Assembly (NCBI GenBank): GCA_022640915.1
Contig: JALCCT010000002.1
Coordinates: 124,001-188,000, forward strand
Direction: 5' to 3'
Source of the DNA: Bifidobacterium sp.
Lineage (GTDB): Bacteria; Actinomycetota; Actinomycetes; Actinomycetales; Bifidobacteriaceae
DNA length: 64,000 bases
A program made the translations under genes and the position numbers. Below, piece by piece: positions 38,643 through 48,591 of this stretch. Under the pieces are notes generated by a model. That model made no database searches. It was not told the origin of the DNA and worked only from the letters and a program-made list of their open reading frames with translations. Every line of letters begins with the position of its first letter. The first letter of the stretch is position 1.

Positions 38643-39086
38643 CTACTCCACCACCGTCCAGTCGTTGATGCTCTTGCCGTCGCTGTCGAAGAACTGAAGC
38701 CAGCCGTTGGCGCGGCCGAAGTAGAGGAACAGGCCGGCCTCGTTCACGCTTTTGAGCACGATGTCGGCAGTAGTCGTGAAGTCCTTGATCGCGTCGGCAT
38801 GCTCTTGGCGAAGCATGGCGCCCCAGCGGCCGTCAAAACCGAGCGAACCATCGTTGTTGAGCGGGGCTACACGGCGCAGCTTCGCGCCCTGTTCAATGAC
38901 CATTTCGTTGCGTTTGCGCCAGATGATCGTGGCAGTGCTGTCGAAATTATCGAGGTGGAATTCGACTATGGAGACTTCCTTACTCCATCGGTGACGCGCC
39001 TTGCCGTACGATTTCTTTGCAGCTGATGCCGCAATTGCCGCTGTCGCTGTCACATCCGCCATTTTGGCCGTATTCTGCTCGTTCAT
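38643..39086 (-). CDS. Conserved-looking hypothetical protein, 147 aa
   Basis: I do not recognise the family. The product starts with about 25 Ala/Thr/Lys-rich residues and continues as an apparent mixed alpha/beta domain with many aromatic and charged residues (YGKARHRWSKEV, ATIIWRKRNEMVIEQG, GLFLYFGRANGWLQFF). No signal peptide or membrane helix, so it is probably cytosolic. GGAG seven bases before ATG 39086 and normal high-GC codon use support a real gene. It is 78 bases downstream of the FMN reductase gene and may be co-transcribed with it. Confidence 0.65.
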   Translation of the reverse strand: MNEQNTAKMADVTATAAIAASAAKKSYGKARHRWSKEVSIVEFHLDNFDSTATIIWRKRNEMVIEQGAKLRRVAPLNNDGSLGFDGRWGAMLRQEHADAIKDFTTTADIVLKSVNEAGLFLYFGRANGWLQFFDSDGKSINDWTVVE

Positions 39087-39164
39087 CGCTTTTCTCCGCG
39101 CTGTAGGTCACCGTTGATCACCGGCGAAAACAACGCATCACCGTATGATTTCAGCTTTTGAGCC

Positions 39165-39896
39165 TCATCGTACAGGAATCTGCGCCCCCTCGTTGTGCAC
39201 GGCCTTTGCGTCGGCATCCGCCATCGTCATCGATTCACGCAACCCAGACATCACCATCGCCGCCAGCTCGCAGCTTGTGCGGTGCTGACGGGATTCCAAC
39301 GCCTCGGTACCCCAGTCCTCCCCCGAAGCCAGCAAGCTGGTCGGCGTGGGAATCGCACGCAGGAAAGCGAACAACGAGCGCATCGCAGTGTCGGGCACGA
39401 GCGCGTGGCGGCGCGACCCGCCAGTAGCGACCAGCGCCACCGGCGCGTTCACGATCGCGTTGACATCTACGATATCCCAGAAAGACTTGAATAGCCCAGA
39501 ATACGAAGCTTTGAACACCGGCGTCGCCGCGATCAGCGCATCGCTGGACGTCACCTGATCAAGGATGCCGCGCAACGCATCAGTCAACTGGTAATTGACA
39601 GCTGCCACTGCGATGTCGGTCGCGAAATCCTTCAGATCGATATGATGCAGCTCGCATTCACGGCCATGCCGGTGCAGCGTCTCCTGCACACCCAGCGCTA
39701 CGGCATCGCCCAGCCTTCCCGTCGCGGAATGCTCGGATACGCCAGCGCTGACAACGGTGATACAGTAACGATCGCGGTTCGCGGTATTCGCGAGATCCGA
39801 ACGATCTACCACAGAGTCATCCGCGCCGGCGACGGCCGCATTCCCAGATTCTCCGTAGCCGCCCACTGCGTCGTTGCCGACACGAGTATCCGTCAT
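39165..39896 (-). CDS. NADPH-dependent FMN reductase family protein (CE1759-like)
   Basis: Flavodoxin-fold flavin reductase of 243 residues from ATG 39896, with GGGA upstream. The flavin-binding region reads ATPVFKASYSGLFKSFWD, the SsuE/CE1759-type signature, and GVSEHSATGRL near the start is the phosphate-binding loop. The first 45 residues are a poorly conserved Ala/Asp/Gly/Val leader. Such enzymes supply reduced FMN to monooxygenases or detoxify quinones; no monooxygenase is adjacent. The frame extends up to 40040, but no better start is seen. Confidence 0.8.
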   Translation of the reverse strand: MTDTRVGNDAVGGYGESGNAAVAGADDSVVDRSDLANTANRDRYCITVVSAGVSEHSATGRLGDAVALGVQETLHRHGRECELHHIDLKDFATDIAVAAVNYQLTDALRGILDQVTSSDALIAATPVFKASYSGLFKSFWDIVDVNAIVNAPVALVATGGSRRHALVPDTAMRSLFAFLRAIPTPTSLLASGEDWGTEALESRQHRTSCELAAMVMSGLRESMTMADADAKAVHNEGAQIPVR

Positions 39897-40280
39897 GGTT
39901 GTTCCCTGTCCTATGCTCATTTTCCAGCTTTCCCGCGGTGCGGACGATTCCGGCTGCGAACTGGCATGCAATGACATGTCAACTCGTTTGATATCACCAT
40001 CAACAGGTACACCCCTCATGCGCACAACGTCAAGACCCAATCACGAGCATTCACCCGTGCGCGCAGCGCTGCCGCAGTTTGGGCGGCATCCACTCACGTT
40101 TGTGACAACACATAGAGAACAAATAAGACGGGATAGTTGCGCGTAGTGATTGAAATCTTCCATACATAAGCCGGACATGCAGCAGGGCGGCGTCGGATAC
40201 GATCGCAACTCAAATCGTATCCGATGCCGCCCTATGCTGCCGCCAGCCGGTTAGTGGTATGGCAGGCCTCAACTCACTGG
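39897..40280. other. Gap of about 385 bases
   Basis: No supported gene. It contains the presumed promoter of the FMN reductase gene and the hairpin at 40184-40233. Confidence 0.5.
40184..40233 (-). terminator. Long hairpin after the MHS transporter gene
   Basis: Twenty-bp arms (40184-40203, 40214-40233) pair with one G-T wobble around a 10-base loop, about 50 bases beyond the stop at 40281. No U-tract. Confidence 0.6.
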
Positions 40281-41711
40281 TTACTTGACTGCTCCGCTTA
40301 GATCGCCGTTGTAGTCGACGTCCTTGGTTTCCTTGGTCATGATCAACGAGATGAAGGTCATCAGCGAAGCGATGGCGAGGTAGACGCCGACGAGCCACGT
40401 GCTGCCGCCAGCGGCCGCCCATAGCGCAGTCGCAATGATCGGCGCGAGCGCAGCACCGATGATCGAACTGACGTTGTATGCGATGGCAGAGCCAGTGTAG
40501 CGCACGTTGGTGGGGAACATCTCGGGCAGGAGCGCACCCATCGGACCGAAAGTGAAGCCCATCAGCGTAAATCCGATGACGAGGAACGCCTCGACCAGCG
40601 CGCCATTGAACGATGTGTTCGCCTTGTTATCGAGGAAGATGGGGAACATCAGCGCGAAGACGATGATGATGGCGGTGACCCACAGCAGCAACTTGCGGCG
40701 TCCAATCGAATCAGCGAGCGGGCCGGAGAGAATCGTGAACAGGCCGAAGAACACCACGCCGATGATCTGCATCAGTACGAAATCGGTATAGGTGATGCCC
40801 AAGCCGGCAGGATTCGTATTGGAGGGGTGAGTGCCATAGGACAGGCTGAAGGTGGTCATGAGATAGAAGAGCACGTAGGTGGCGAGCATGGCGAACGTGC
40901 CGAGCACAACGGCCTTCATGTGGTGGCGCAGCGTGTCGAAGAGCGGCACCTTGACGATGGCGCCCTTGGCCTCAGCTTGCTTGAAGGTCTCCGATTCTGC
41001 GAGCTTCGAACGCACATACAGGCCGATGATCACCATCACCGAGCTGAACAGGAACGGGATACGCCAGCCCCAGCTGAGGAACGCCTCCGACTGCATGGTC
41101 GCGCTGGTGGGATGCGGCAGCGTGAAGTTGATGATGAGAAAGAGTCCATTGGCGATGATGAAGCCGATCGGCGCACCCAGCTGCGGGAAGGTACCATACA
41201 GCGCGCGCTTGTCAGCCGGGGCGTTTTCTGTCGCAACCAGCGCAGCGCCGGACCACTCACCGCCGAGCGCGAAACCTTGGGTCAGCCGCAGGATGAGGAG
41301 CAGCAGCGCCGCCCACAGGCCGATCTGGTTGTATGTAGGCAGTACACCCACCAAGAACGTTGCGATACCCATGGTCATAAGGCAGGCGACAAGAGTCGCC
41401 TTGCGGCCGCGCTTATCGCCCATATGACCATAGAAAATGGCGCCAATCGGGCGCGCGATCATCGCGGCGCCGAACACGCCGAACGAAGCGAGCTGGCTGG
41501 CGACCGCATTGCCGACCGGGAAGAACAAGTGCGGGAAGACCAGCACTGCCGCGGTTGCATATACGTAAAAATCATAGAATTCGACCGTCGTGCCCACCAG
41601 GCTTGCGGCGATCACTTCCGCAGGCGAGTTTAACGGTTTGTTTTGTGCTTTGTTGACGGTTGCGGCTGGAAATGCCGCCATGTCCGTCGCCTCTTCGGCT
41701 ACTGAGGACAC
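40281..41711 (-). CDS. MFS transporter, metabolite:H+ symporter (MHS) family
   Basis: Proton-linked importer of an organic acid or osmolyte; 476 residues with 12 predicted hydrophobic segments. MHS hallmarks are visible: GTTVEFYDFYVYATAA in helix 1, the loop GHMGDKRGRKATL between helices 2 and 3, and LRLTQGFALGGEWSGAAL. Relatives carry 2-oxoglutarate, shikimate, proline or benzoate; the substrate here is unknown. The start is GTG 41711 with GAGGAAAAGGACT just ahead. A lone gene ending at the 40184 hairpin. Confidence 0.9.
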   Translation of the reverse strand: MSSVAEEATDMAAFPAATVNKAQNKPLNSPAEVIAASLVGTTVEFYDFYVYATAAVLVFPHLFFPVGNAVASQLASFGVFGAAMIARPIGAIFYGHMGDKRGRKATLVACLMTMGIATFLVGVLPTYNQIGLWAALLLLILRLTQGFALGGEWSGAALVATENAPADKRALYGTFPQLGAPIGFIIANGLFLIINFTLPHPTSATMQSEAFLSWGWRIPFLFSSVMVIIGLYVRSKLAESETFKQAEAKGAIVKVPLFDTLRHHMKAVVLGTFAMLATYVLFYLMTTFSLSYGTHPSNTNPAGLGITYTDFVLMQIIGVVFFGLFTILSGPLADSIGRRKLLLWVTAIIIVFALMFPIFLDNKANTSFNGALVEAFLVIGFTLMGFTFGPMGALLPEMFPTNVRYTGSAIAYNVSSIIGAALAPIIATALWAAAGGSTWLVGVYLAIASLMTFISLIMTKETKDVDYNGDLSGAVK

Positions 41712-41951
41712 AGTCCTTTTCCTCTCTTAGGAACTCTCGAAACGCACCTAGAACGGTACGTGGCACGATTCGTCTCTTTCCTTGGTGAGGTGGAGAGAAC
41801 GACCCGGCAACAGCAGTCCTTGTGAGACCGGCCTTGTTGAGCGATACTAAGAGCGTGCCCGGACTATGGCGTCAGTGCCGACCAGTATGTGGACATAGCC
41901 TGCCAACGCAGGATCTTCACACCGCAGGATATGCGATCGCACGAATAACTG

Positions 41952-41982
41952 CGGCCTGTCAGGAATGATCCCTGGCAGGCCG
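41952..41982 (-). terminator. Hairpin after the GH31 gene
   Basis: Twelve-bp arms (41952-41963, 41971-41982) with one wobble and a 7-base loop, 27 bases past the GH31 stop. Only a weak T-rich stretch follows. Confidence 0.5.
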
Positions 41983-42008
41983 GATGCACGCGTAGCTGGC
42001 CGCAGCGG

Positions 42009-44501
42009 TCACGAACGCAAAAGCACCTCTTCGAAGGCGGAAACGATGCTCTGCGGCAGCTGGTCCCGGCGACGCCCATGATCGTCCGACGATTCATAAT
42101 CCAACGTGCCCAAGGTCTGTAACCCGCGCACGCCCTTGTCCCGTATGAGATTGAACGCGTCCTCTTTCAATGGGTACGCGATTTGGGCGTCCTTGCAGAT
42201 CTCGAAAACGTCATGCTCTACCGGATTCCGCGCGATCGTCAGTCCCTCGGGGAACGTGATGACGATGTCATCGCCGCTGGACATGGCGGGCAGCGCAACA
42301 GTCAAACTCATCGTTTCGGCGTCATAGGAGCTCTCACAATCGACTGCGTTGACGGCCACCCGCGCATTGTCGACACCGCGCAGCGTTATCGTCCACGAAC
42401 GCCGCTGCGGTACGGCGTCGGCTGCGCCAGCAACGCCAGCTATGCGCAGAACCGCATGTTCCCAGTCGAACGAAATCGCAGTGTCGGCAACATGCATGCC
42501 AGCCGTATCTGTGTTGTAGCGTCCGTCGTCCTCGCGCAAGGTGAACGCACCGTTAGCGCCGGGGAACACTAGCAGCCGCAAGGCATCGGGGTTGGCAACG
42601 TCGTTGCCGCGGTCATCAAGCTGCATGGGGACAATAGCGCCGGCCTTGGCAAATACCGGCAGCGTGTCAATCGTGCGCCAGGCAGCGAATTGCATGCCTG
42701 ACTCGGCCGTGGCACTGTAGCATCTACCGCTGAACATGTCGAACCACTGCCCTTGCGGCAACCACACTTTTGCCTTCGCCCGCAGCACGGCCGGATCCAT
42801 AGGATCGGTGATGGGCGCCGCGATCAGCTCGGTGCCGAAATAGTATTCGTTGCGCACACCGTAGGCTTCGCCTCGGTCAGGATGCTGCCAGTACATCGGT
42901 TCGACGAGTTCGAGACCTTCAGCGGCGTTGCGCCAGTTCATCGTGTACAGGTAAGGAACTAGCGCCTGGCGCAGGCGCAGTGCCTTGACCATGGCCGAAC
43001 GAACTGGCTCGTGGAAGTTCCATGGCTCTTTGCCGTTGAATGCGGAGTTGCTCGAATGCAGCCGGTTGATCGGGCTGAACACGCCTAGCTGGTACCAACG
43101 CGCCTCAAGCTCCTCGTCGCGGAAGCCCATCATATGGCCGCCGATGTCATGGCTCCACCAGCCGTAGCCGATATTCGAAGCCGTGGCGGTGAAGTAAGGC
43201 TGGAACCGTAGCGAATCCCAGCTCACGACAGTATCGCCGGAGAAGCCAACCGGGTAGCGGTGCGATCCCGGGCCGGCGTAGCGCGAGAACGTCAGCGGCC
43301 AACGCCCTTCACGAGCCGAGTCAAGGTAATGCAAATGGTTGAGCATCCACAGCGGATCGAGCCCGACCTGCTTGGTCACGCCACCCTGCTGCCAATCGAT
43401 CCACCAGAAATCAACGCCTTCGTCCTCCAGATCGTGATGCATGCTGAAATATGCATCTACGAATTCCGGGCTGGTCAGATCGAATTCGATCGGCTCTTCG
43501 CTTTTCGGGTCGATGTCTAAAGCACGAGCCATCTTGGGATAGGCCTGCTCAAAGGAACGGACGCCATCACGAGGGTGAATGTTGAGGGTAACGCGCATAC
43601 CACGCTCATGGAGGCGGCGCAGGAACGCCGCGGGATCGGGGAACAGATCGGGATTCCATGTGTAGCCTGTCCACCCGCCGCCGAGCTTGCGATCAATGTC
43701 GGTGATATGCCAGTCCATGTCGATAACAGAGGTAGTGAATGGTATGCCTTCGGCATGGAAGCGATCCATAAGCTGCAGGTATTCATCGGCCGAATATCGG
43801 TAATAGCGGCTCCACCAGTTGCCGAGCGCAAAACGCGGCAGCAGCGGGGTCGCGCCGGTCAGGCGATAGAAATCTTGGACTGCCTGCCGGTATCGATGAC
43901 CATAGCCGAAGAAGTAGAGGTCGATTCCCTGATTGGGCCGCGAGGCGATGCCTACTCCGTCGGGGCTGAACATGGCGTCGGGCCGGTCAGAATCATCCGG
44001 CGGCACGAGGATGTTCGTGGATGAATCGTCGATGAGCGACCAGCCATCAGGCGAGTTGAGCCCGATGCCAACATCAGTGGAGCCATTGACGCCATCGAGC
44101 GTGCGCGCTGTGCCACCCAAGTTGGCATGTTGGTCATCACCGTAATGCCACGTGCTGCAGAAGCCGTCCATGCCTTTAGGCGTGATGCGCAGCCCTTCCT
44201 TGCTGAACGGTTTACGGTCGTAAGTCAGATGTATTTCCGGGGTGTCGATAACCAGCAGACCACCCTGCTCGAACTGTCGCATATGGATATTCGAGACGTC
44301 TTCGAAATCCCGGTCGATAACCGTCTGTGTGCAATGATCCTCGAAACGTCCGCAATCCGACCACTCGAGGCGGATCAGGGAATCAGTAAGCACTGTGAAA
44401 CGCCAGTGCTCGCCTTGGATGATCGACGAGCGCCGCGCACGGGGATGGGCTCCGTGGGGCAATGTTTTGCGGGGATTGAAAGCAGCAGATGAAGCGCTCA
44501 T
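42009..44501 (-). CDS. Glycoside hydrolase family 31, alpha-glucosidase-like
   Basis: Retaining exo-glycosidase of 830 residues acting on alpha-glucosides (or alpha-xylosides). After an N-terminal beta-sandwich comes the barrel: WWSRYYRYS, then WHITDIDRKLGGGWTGYTWN, the nucleophile region DFWWIDWQQGG, the acid/base region VGFSGDTVVSW, and DIGGHMMG. A beta-sheet domain closes it. There is no signal peptide, so it works on imported sugar. Start ATG 44501 has AAGGTG upstream; a TTG at 44513 is possible. Last gene of the sugar locus; a 210-base gap and its own -10-like box separate it from the permease gene. Confidence 0.9.
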   Translation of the reverse strand: MSASSAAFNPRKTLPHGAHPRARRSSIIQGEHWRFTVLTDSLIRLEWSDCGRFEDHCTQTVIDRDFEDVSNIHMRQFEQGGLLVIDTPEIHLTYDRKPFSKEGLRITPKGMDGFCSTWHYGDDQHANLGGTARTLDGVNGSTDVGIGLNSPDGWSLIDDSSTNILVPPDDSDRPDAMFSPDGVGIASRPNQGIDLYFFGYGHRYRQAVQDFYRLTGATPLLPRFALGNWWSRYYRYSADEYLQLMDRFHAEGIPFTTSVIDMDWHITDIDRKLGGGWTGYTWNPDLFPDPAAFLRRLHERGMRVTLNIHPRDGVRSFEQAYPKMARALDIDPKSEEPIEFDLTSPEFVDAYFSMHHDLEDEGVDFWWIDWQQGGVTKQVGLDPLWMLNHLHYLDSAREGRWPLTFSRYAGPGSHRYPVGFSGDTVVSWDSLRFQPYFTATASNIGYGWWSHDIGGHMMGFRDEELEARWYQLGVFSPINRLHSSNSAFNGKEPWNFHEPVRSAMVKALRLRQALVPYLYTMNWRNAAEGLELVEPMYWQHPDRGEAYGVRNEYYFGTELIAAPITDPMDPAVLRAKAKVWLPQGQWFDMFSGRCYSATAESGMQFAAWRTIDTLPVFAKAGAIVPMQLDDRGNDVANPDALRLLVFPGANGAFTLREDDGRYNTDTAGMHVADTAISFDWEHAVLRIAGVAGAADAVPQRRSWTITLRGVDNARVAVNAVDCESSYDAETMSLTVALPAMSSGDDIVITFPEGLTIARNPVEHDVFEICKDAQIAYPLKEDAFNLIRDKGVRGLQTLGTLDYESSDDHGRRRDQLPQSIVSAFEEVLLRS

Positions 44502-44698
44502 AAATGATTGCACCTTCGTAAGGGTCGATTATGGTTGTGACGAATGATGGGCAGACTCGCAGCCTGAGCGGCGAAGCTGCACAATGCGTGGCGCCGAAGG
44601 CGAATCGCATCCGGTGTGCAGGGCACACCCGTACCGGAAATCAAAACGGCCGAACGCCGCTGATCCCGAGTCTGGGGTACGCAGCTTCCGGCTGTCCT

Positions 44699-44704
44699 AT
44701 TATA
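44699..44704 (-). promoter_or_regulatory. Possible -10 box ahead of the GH31 gene
   Basis: TATAAT on the minus strand, 8 bases after the permease stop and about 200 bases before the GH31 start. No convincing -35 box. Confidence 0.3.
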
Positions 44705-44711
44705 GTGAAGA

Positions 44712-45704
44712 TCAGCCTTTGACCGCGCCGATCATCACGCCTTTGTTGAAGTACTTCTGCAGGAACGGATAGAGGACCAGCAGCGGCACCGTGGACACTA
44801 TGATGATGCCGAACTTTATCTGATCCGCAAAATTCTGCGCCTCAGAAGCAGTCATGCTGGCATTGTTCGCACCGTTATTCGCCTGGTTGGCGATGAGGAT
44901 CATCTGCAGCACATTCTGCAAGGGCTGCTGATCCTGGTTACGGATGTAGATCAGACCGGTGAAGAAATCATTCCAGTGCCCGACGAAGCAATACAGCCCG
45001 ATGACCGCAAGAACAGCGCTCGAAAGCGGCAGCACGATCTTGAAGAAGAAACCGAAATAGGATACGCCGTCGACTCGAGCCGAGTCTCGCAGCTCTTCAG
45101 GTATCGAACTTTCAAAGAACGACCGGGCAATGATCATGTTGTATACGCCGAATGCTCCCGGCAGGATGAAGACCCACATGCTGTTAAGCAGTCCGAGCTG
45201 CTTCATGAGCAGATAGCTGGGGATCAAACCGCCGCTGAAGAACATGGTGAATGCGAACAGGAACATAATGATGCGTCTGGGCTTAAATTCCCTGCGCGAG
45301 AGCGCGAAAGCGGCCGGGATTGTGACGATGAGGTTCACTGCAGTGCCGACGACGGTGTACAGGATGGTGTTGCGATAGCCTATCCAAATGCGGCTGTCGG
45401 TGAGGATCTTGGCATACCCCTGCACGCTGAATCCCTTAGGGAGAATAGAGACCTGGCCCTGCGCCACAGCGGTGGGGTCAGAGAATGACGCAATGACGAT
45501 GAACCAGAGCGGATAGATAACAGCCGCCACGATCACGGCGATGATCACGGCGATGATCGTATCGACTATCCAATCAGAAACCGTTTTTTTCTGCGACGTA
45601 TGCTTGTTGAACGGTATCGTCGAGTGCGGCTCTTTCGCCGCAGGCCCAACCGCGATTGCGGACAGAGGTGCCTGCGCGACCGAAGTATGAAGAGAACTTG
45701 CCAT
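44712..45704 (-). CDS. Sugar ABC transporter permease, LplC-like
   Basis: Second membrane subunit of a CUT1-type oligosaccharide importer, 330 residues from ATG 45704. A polar N-terminus of about 55 residues is followed by six hydrophobic segments. The EAA-type loop (ELRDSARVDGVSYFGFFFKIVLP) that contacts the ATPase is present, and the C-terminus ends YFNKGVMIGAVKG, typical of the LplC/YtcP subfamily. It lies 16 bases after the partner permease gene. No ATPase gene is in the locus, so a shared MsmK-type ATPase from elsewhere is implied. Confidence 0.92.
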   Translation of the reverse strand: MASSLHTSVAQAPLSAIAVGPAAKEPHSTIPFNKHTSQKKTVSDWIVDTIIAVIIAVIVAAVIYPLWFIVIASFSDPTAVAQGQVSILPKGFSVQGYAKILTDSRIWIGYRNTILYTVVGTAVNLIVTIPAAFALSRREFKPRRIIMFLFAFTMFFSGGLIPSYLLMKQLGLLNSMWVFILPGAFGVYNMIIARSFFESSIPEELRDSARVDGVSYFGFFFKIVLPLSSAVLAVIGLYCFVGHWNDFFTGLIYIRNQDQQPLQNVLQMILIANQANNGANNASMTASEAQNFADQIKFGIIIVSTVPLLVLYPFLQKYFNKGVMIGAVKG

Positions 45705-45720
45705 GGTATTCGCCGCTTTC

Positions 45721-46683
45721 CTAGAAGATGCTCGTGTTGCTGGTCCGCTTGGCAATCGCATTCGCCATCACCAGGAAGAAGAAGTTCACAACAGAATTGA
45801 ACAGGCCAATAGCCGTTGAATATGAGAATTGATTATCGAGTATGCCTATGCGGTACGTGTATGTCGATATCACTTCAGACGCTGTGACATTGAGCGTATT
45901 CTGCATCAGCCAAACTTTTTCGAATCCGACGCCGAGCACTGAGCCCATGTTGAGGATCAGCAGTACTCCGATGGTGGGCATGATCGTGGGAATGTCAACA
46001 TAGCGAATCAGCTGGAGCCGCCCGGCGCCATCGATACGTGCCGCCTCATACAAGGCCAGGTCAACGGAAGACAAGGCCGCAAGATAGATAATGCAGTTCC
46101 ATCCGGCATGCTGCCAGACCTCGGAAATCCAATAGATCGGCGCGAAGGCGTTCGGGTCGCCCATGAGGCTTGTCTTGCCGAAGAAACGGCCCAGCAGACC
46201 GGTGCCCGGGGAAAGGAATATCTGCAATATGGAAACCATGACCACAGTGGAGATGAAATGCGGCATGTATGTAATCGTCTGCACGAAGCCTTTGATCTTC
46301 GAGCTGCCGATCTGATTAATGAGCAACGCAAGGACGATGGGGGCAATGAATCCCATCACCAACGTCCACATGCTGATACGGAATGTGTTCGTGATGATCT
46401 CGACGAACAACGGGTCGTTGAAGAACTTCTCGAAGTATTTCCAGCCGGCAAACCGGCCTCCGGTCAGTCCTTTGGTGAAATCGAAATCCTTGAAGGCCAA
46501 CTGGATGCCATACATGGGGATGTAGGCAAATACCACGACGAAAAGAATCGACGGCAGCACGAACACCCATAATTGCCAGTACAGTCGGAAATGCTCGACG
46601 ATTCTCGCGAAGAACGACATATGCCTTCGTTCCGCACTGTTGTCTTTCGCTACGGCCTGCGAGCCGTGTTGAATTGCATCCAT
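45721..46683 (-). CDS. Sugar ABC transporter permease, LplB-like
   Basis: First membrane subunit of the same importer, 320 residues. The long open frame begins far upstream inside the GH13 gene; ATG 46683 is chosen because GGAGAGG lies six bases before it and the product then starts at the family's N-terminus. It has six hydrophobic segments and the loop ALYEAARIDGAGRLQLIRYVDIP. MYGIQLAFKDFDFTKG is characteristic of LplB-type permeases. It pairs with the LplC-like protein. Confidence 0.92.
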   Translation of the reverse strand: MDAIQHGSQAVAKDNSAERRHMSFFARIVEHFRLYWQLWVFVLPSILFVVVFAYIPMYGIQLAFKDFDFTKGLTGGRFAGWKYFEKFFNDPLFVEIITNTFRISMWTLVMGFIAPIVLALLINQIGSSKIKGFVQTITYMPHFISTVVMVSILQIFLSPGTGLLGRFFGKTSLMGDPNAFAPIYWISEVWQHAGWNCIIYLAALSSVDLALYEAARIDGAGRLQLIRYVDIPTIMPTIGVLLILNMGSVLGVGFEKVWLMQNTLNVTASEVISTYTYRIGILDNQFSYSTAIGLFNSVVNFFFLVMANAIAKRTSNTSIF

Positions 46684-46699
46684 GAGATTCCTCTCCATT

Positions 46700-48520
46700 C
46701 TAGATCTGATAAGCGAATGCGGACCAAGGAGAGAGCTTTCCCTTGGCGACTTGAGCGGCAAGGGCATCGCTGTCCTCGTTGGCAATGAGTACCTTTTCGG
46801 CATCAATGCCGTTGACCAGCAGCAAACTGGTTTCGACAGGCAACGACGCACTCTTCGAGCTGACGTTGACGACAACCAGCACCCGGCGCTCGGCGATCGA
46901 CCTCGTGAAAGCGTAAATGCACTCGTCGTCGCCATCCACCAATTGGAACACGCCCGCGGCGATGACGCTGTCGCTGTGACGAAGGGCGATAAGCTTGCGG
47001 TAGAACGAAAGCACCGAGTCGGGGTTTGCGCACTCGGCATCAACGTTGATTTGGGATTTATTGGCGTTGACCGCCAGCCAAGGCTTCGTCTTCGCACCAG
47101 GATCGGTAAAACCAGCGAACTGGCTGTCATCCCATTGCATCGGCGTGCGCGAATTATCGCGGCTCACCTTCGCAAGCGACTCCAGCATCGATGCGGCGTC
47201 TTGGACATGCGCCTCGTCGACCCGCTGATGGTACGCGTTGATCGATTCGAGATCTTGATATTGATCCAGCCGGGTGAAACCGGCGTTGGTCATGCCTATT
47301 TCCTCGCCCTGATAAATATAGGGAGTGCCTTTGTGCATATGCAGCAGTAACCCCAAGGCCTTGGCAGACTTGACCCGAAGCTCCGGCGAAGAGGTATCGC
47401 CCCACCGCGACAAGGAACGAGGCTGGTCATGGTTATTGAGGTACAGGCTCGCCCAGCCCTTCGATCTGACGGCATCCTGCTGCTCAGCCATGGCGTGCTT
47501 GAGATCAGGCAGATGCAACGGCACCATATTCCACTTCGCACCGCGCTGATCGACACCCATATGGTCAAACAAGAAGAGCATATCGAGCTCGTTATTCGCC
47601 GGATCGGTGATGGCCTCGTTACGTTTCGGGGAGATGCCTTGCCCTTCGCCGACCGTAAGATACCCTTCCCTGCCTGCAAACACCTCGCGACGCATCTCCT
47701 GGAGGAATTCGTCAAGCCTCGGGCCGTCCATGCTGAAAGGCCAAGGGCTGGAATAGCCCTCTTCACCAACGGGTTCATCCTCGATGTCGCCGCCGAACTC
47801 GCCAGGCAGATGCCCCTTGGCATCGATGCGTTTGGAGATCAACGTGATGACATCCATGCGGAAGCCGTCTACACCGCGATCAAGCCACCAGTTCATCATG
47901 TCGTAAACGGCATGCCGTACATCCGGGTTCTCCCAGTTGAGATCCGGTTGCTTTTTGGAGAACGTATGGAGGTAATACTCGCCACGCACGGGATCATACT
48001 GCCAGGCGGAGCCTCCAAAGGTTCCCCCCCAGCGATTGGGCTCAGCGCCAGGCGTTCCCGGCTCGCAGCCTTCGCGGGCAGGGCGCCACCAATACCAATC
48101 CGCATAGGGCGATTGACGGTCCCGGGAAGCTTGGAACCATGCATGTTCATCTGACGTGTGGTTGACTACCAGATCCATGACGATCTTGATGCCAAGCGCG
48201 TGGGCCTTGCCCAGCAACGCATCCATATCCGCGAGCGTGCCAAACATCGGATCGATATCACGGTAGTCGGAGATGTCGTAGCCGTTATCATCCTGAGGCG
48301 AACGATAGACGGGGCTGAGCCATATTGCATCGATGCCGAGCTCGGCCAAATACTCAAGACGCGAGGTGATGCCTTTGAGATCGCCGAATCCGTCGCCGTT
48401 GCTGTCCTGGAAGGAACGGGGGTAAATCTGATAAACGACCGCATTGGCCCACCACGGGTTCGGACTGGCTCCATTGGTGCGGATAGTATCGGGCACGGTC
48501 TTTCGCTGCCTGGTAGTCAT
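46700..48520 (-). CDS. Glycoside hydrolase family 13, oligo-1,6-glucosidase / alpha-glucosidase
   Basis: Intracellular exo-alpha-glucosidase of 606 residues. The family blocks appear in order: VYQIYPRSFQDSNGDGFGDL, the Asp nucleophile in GFRMDVITL, the Glu acid in TVGEGQG, and NNHDQPRSLSRWG. QIYPRSFxDSNGDG and DVITL in place of an amylase-type motif indicate the alpha-1,6/alpha-1,4 glucosidase subfamily, as in bifidobacterial enzymes for isomaltose, panose or sucrose. Start ATG 48520 is preceded by AAGAAGAAAC. Next to two permease genes 16 bases downstream, so hydrolysis follows uptake. Confidence 0.93.
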   Translation of the reverse strand: MTTRQRKTVPDTIRTNGASPNPWWANAVVYQIYPRSFQDSNGDGFGDLKGITSRLEYLAELGIDAIWLSPVYRSPQDDNGYDISDYRDIDPMFGTLADMDALLGKAHALGIKIVMDLVVNHTSDEHAWFQASRDRQSPYADWYWWRPAREGCEPGTPGAEPNRWGGTFGGSAWQYDPVRGEYYLHTFSKKQPDLNWENPDVRHAVYDMMNWWLDRGVDGFRMDVITLISKRIDAKGHLPGEFGGDIEDEPVGEEGYSSPWPFSMDGPRLDEFLQEMRREVFAGREGYLTVGEGQGISPKRNEAITDPANNELDMLFLFDHMGVDQRGAKWNMVPLHLPDLKHAMAEQQDAVRSKGWASLYLNNHDQPRSLSRWGDTSSPELRVKSAKALGLLLHMHKGTPYIYQGEEIGMTNAGFTRLDQYQDLESINAYHQRVDEAHVQDAASMLESLAKVSRDNSRTPMQWDDSQFAGFTDPGAKTKPWLAVNANKSQINVDAECANPDSVLSFYRKLIALRHSDSVIAAGVFQLVDGDDECIYAFTRSIAERRVLVVVNVSSKSASLPVETSLLLVNGIDAEKVLIANEDSDALAAQVAKGKLSPWSAFAYQI

Positions 48521-48591
48521 GTTTCTTCTTGCTTCTTCTCTGCCTCGCATGATGCGAATGCGTAGGGCAGTCCTTGTTGGCACATCATTGC

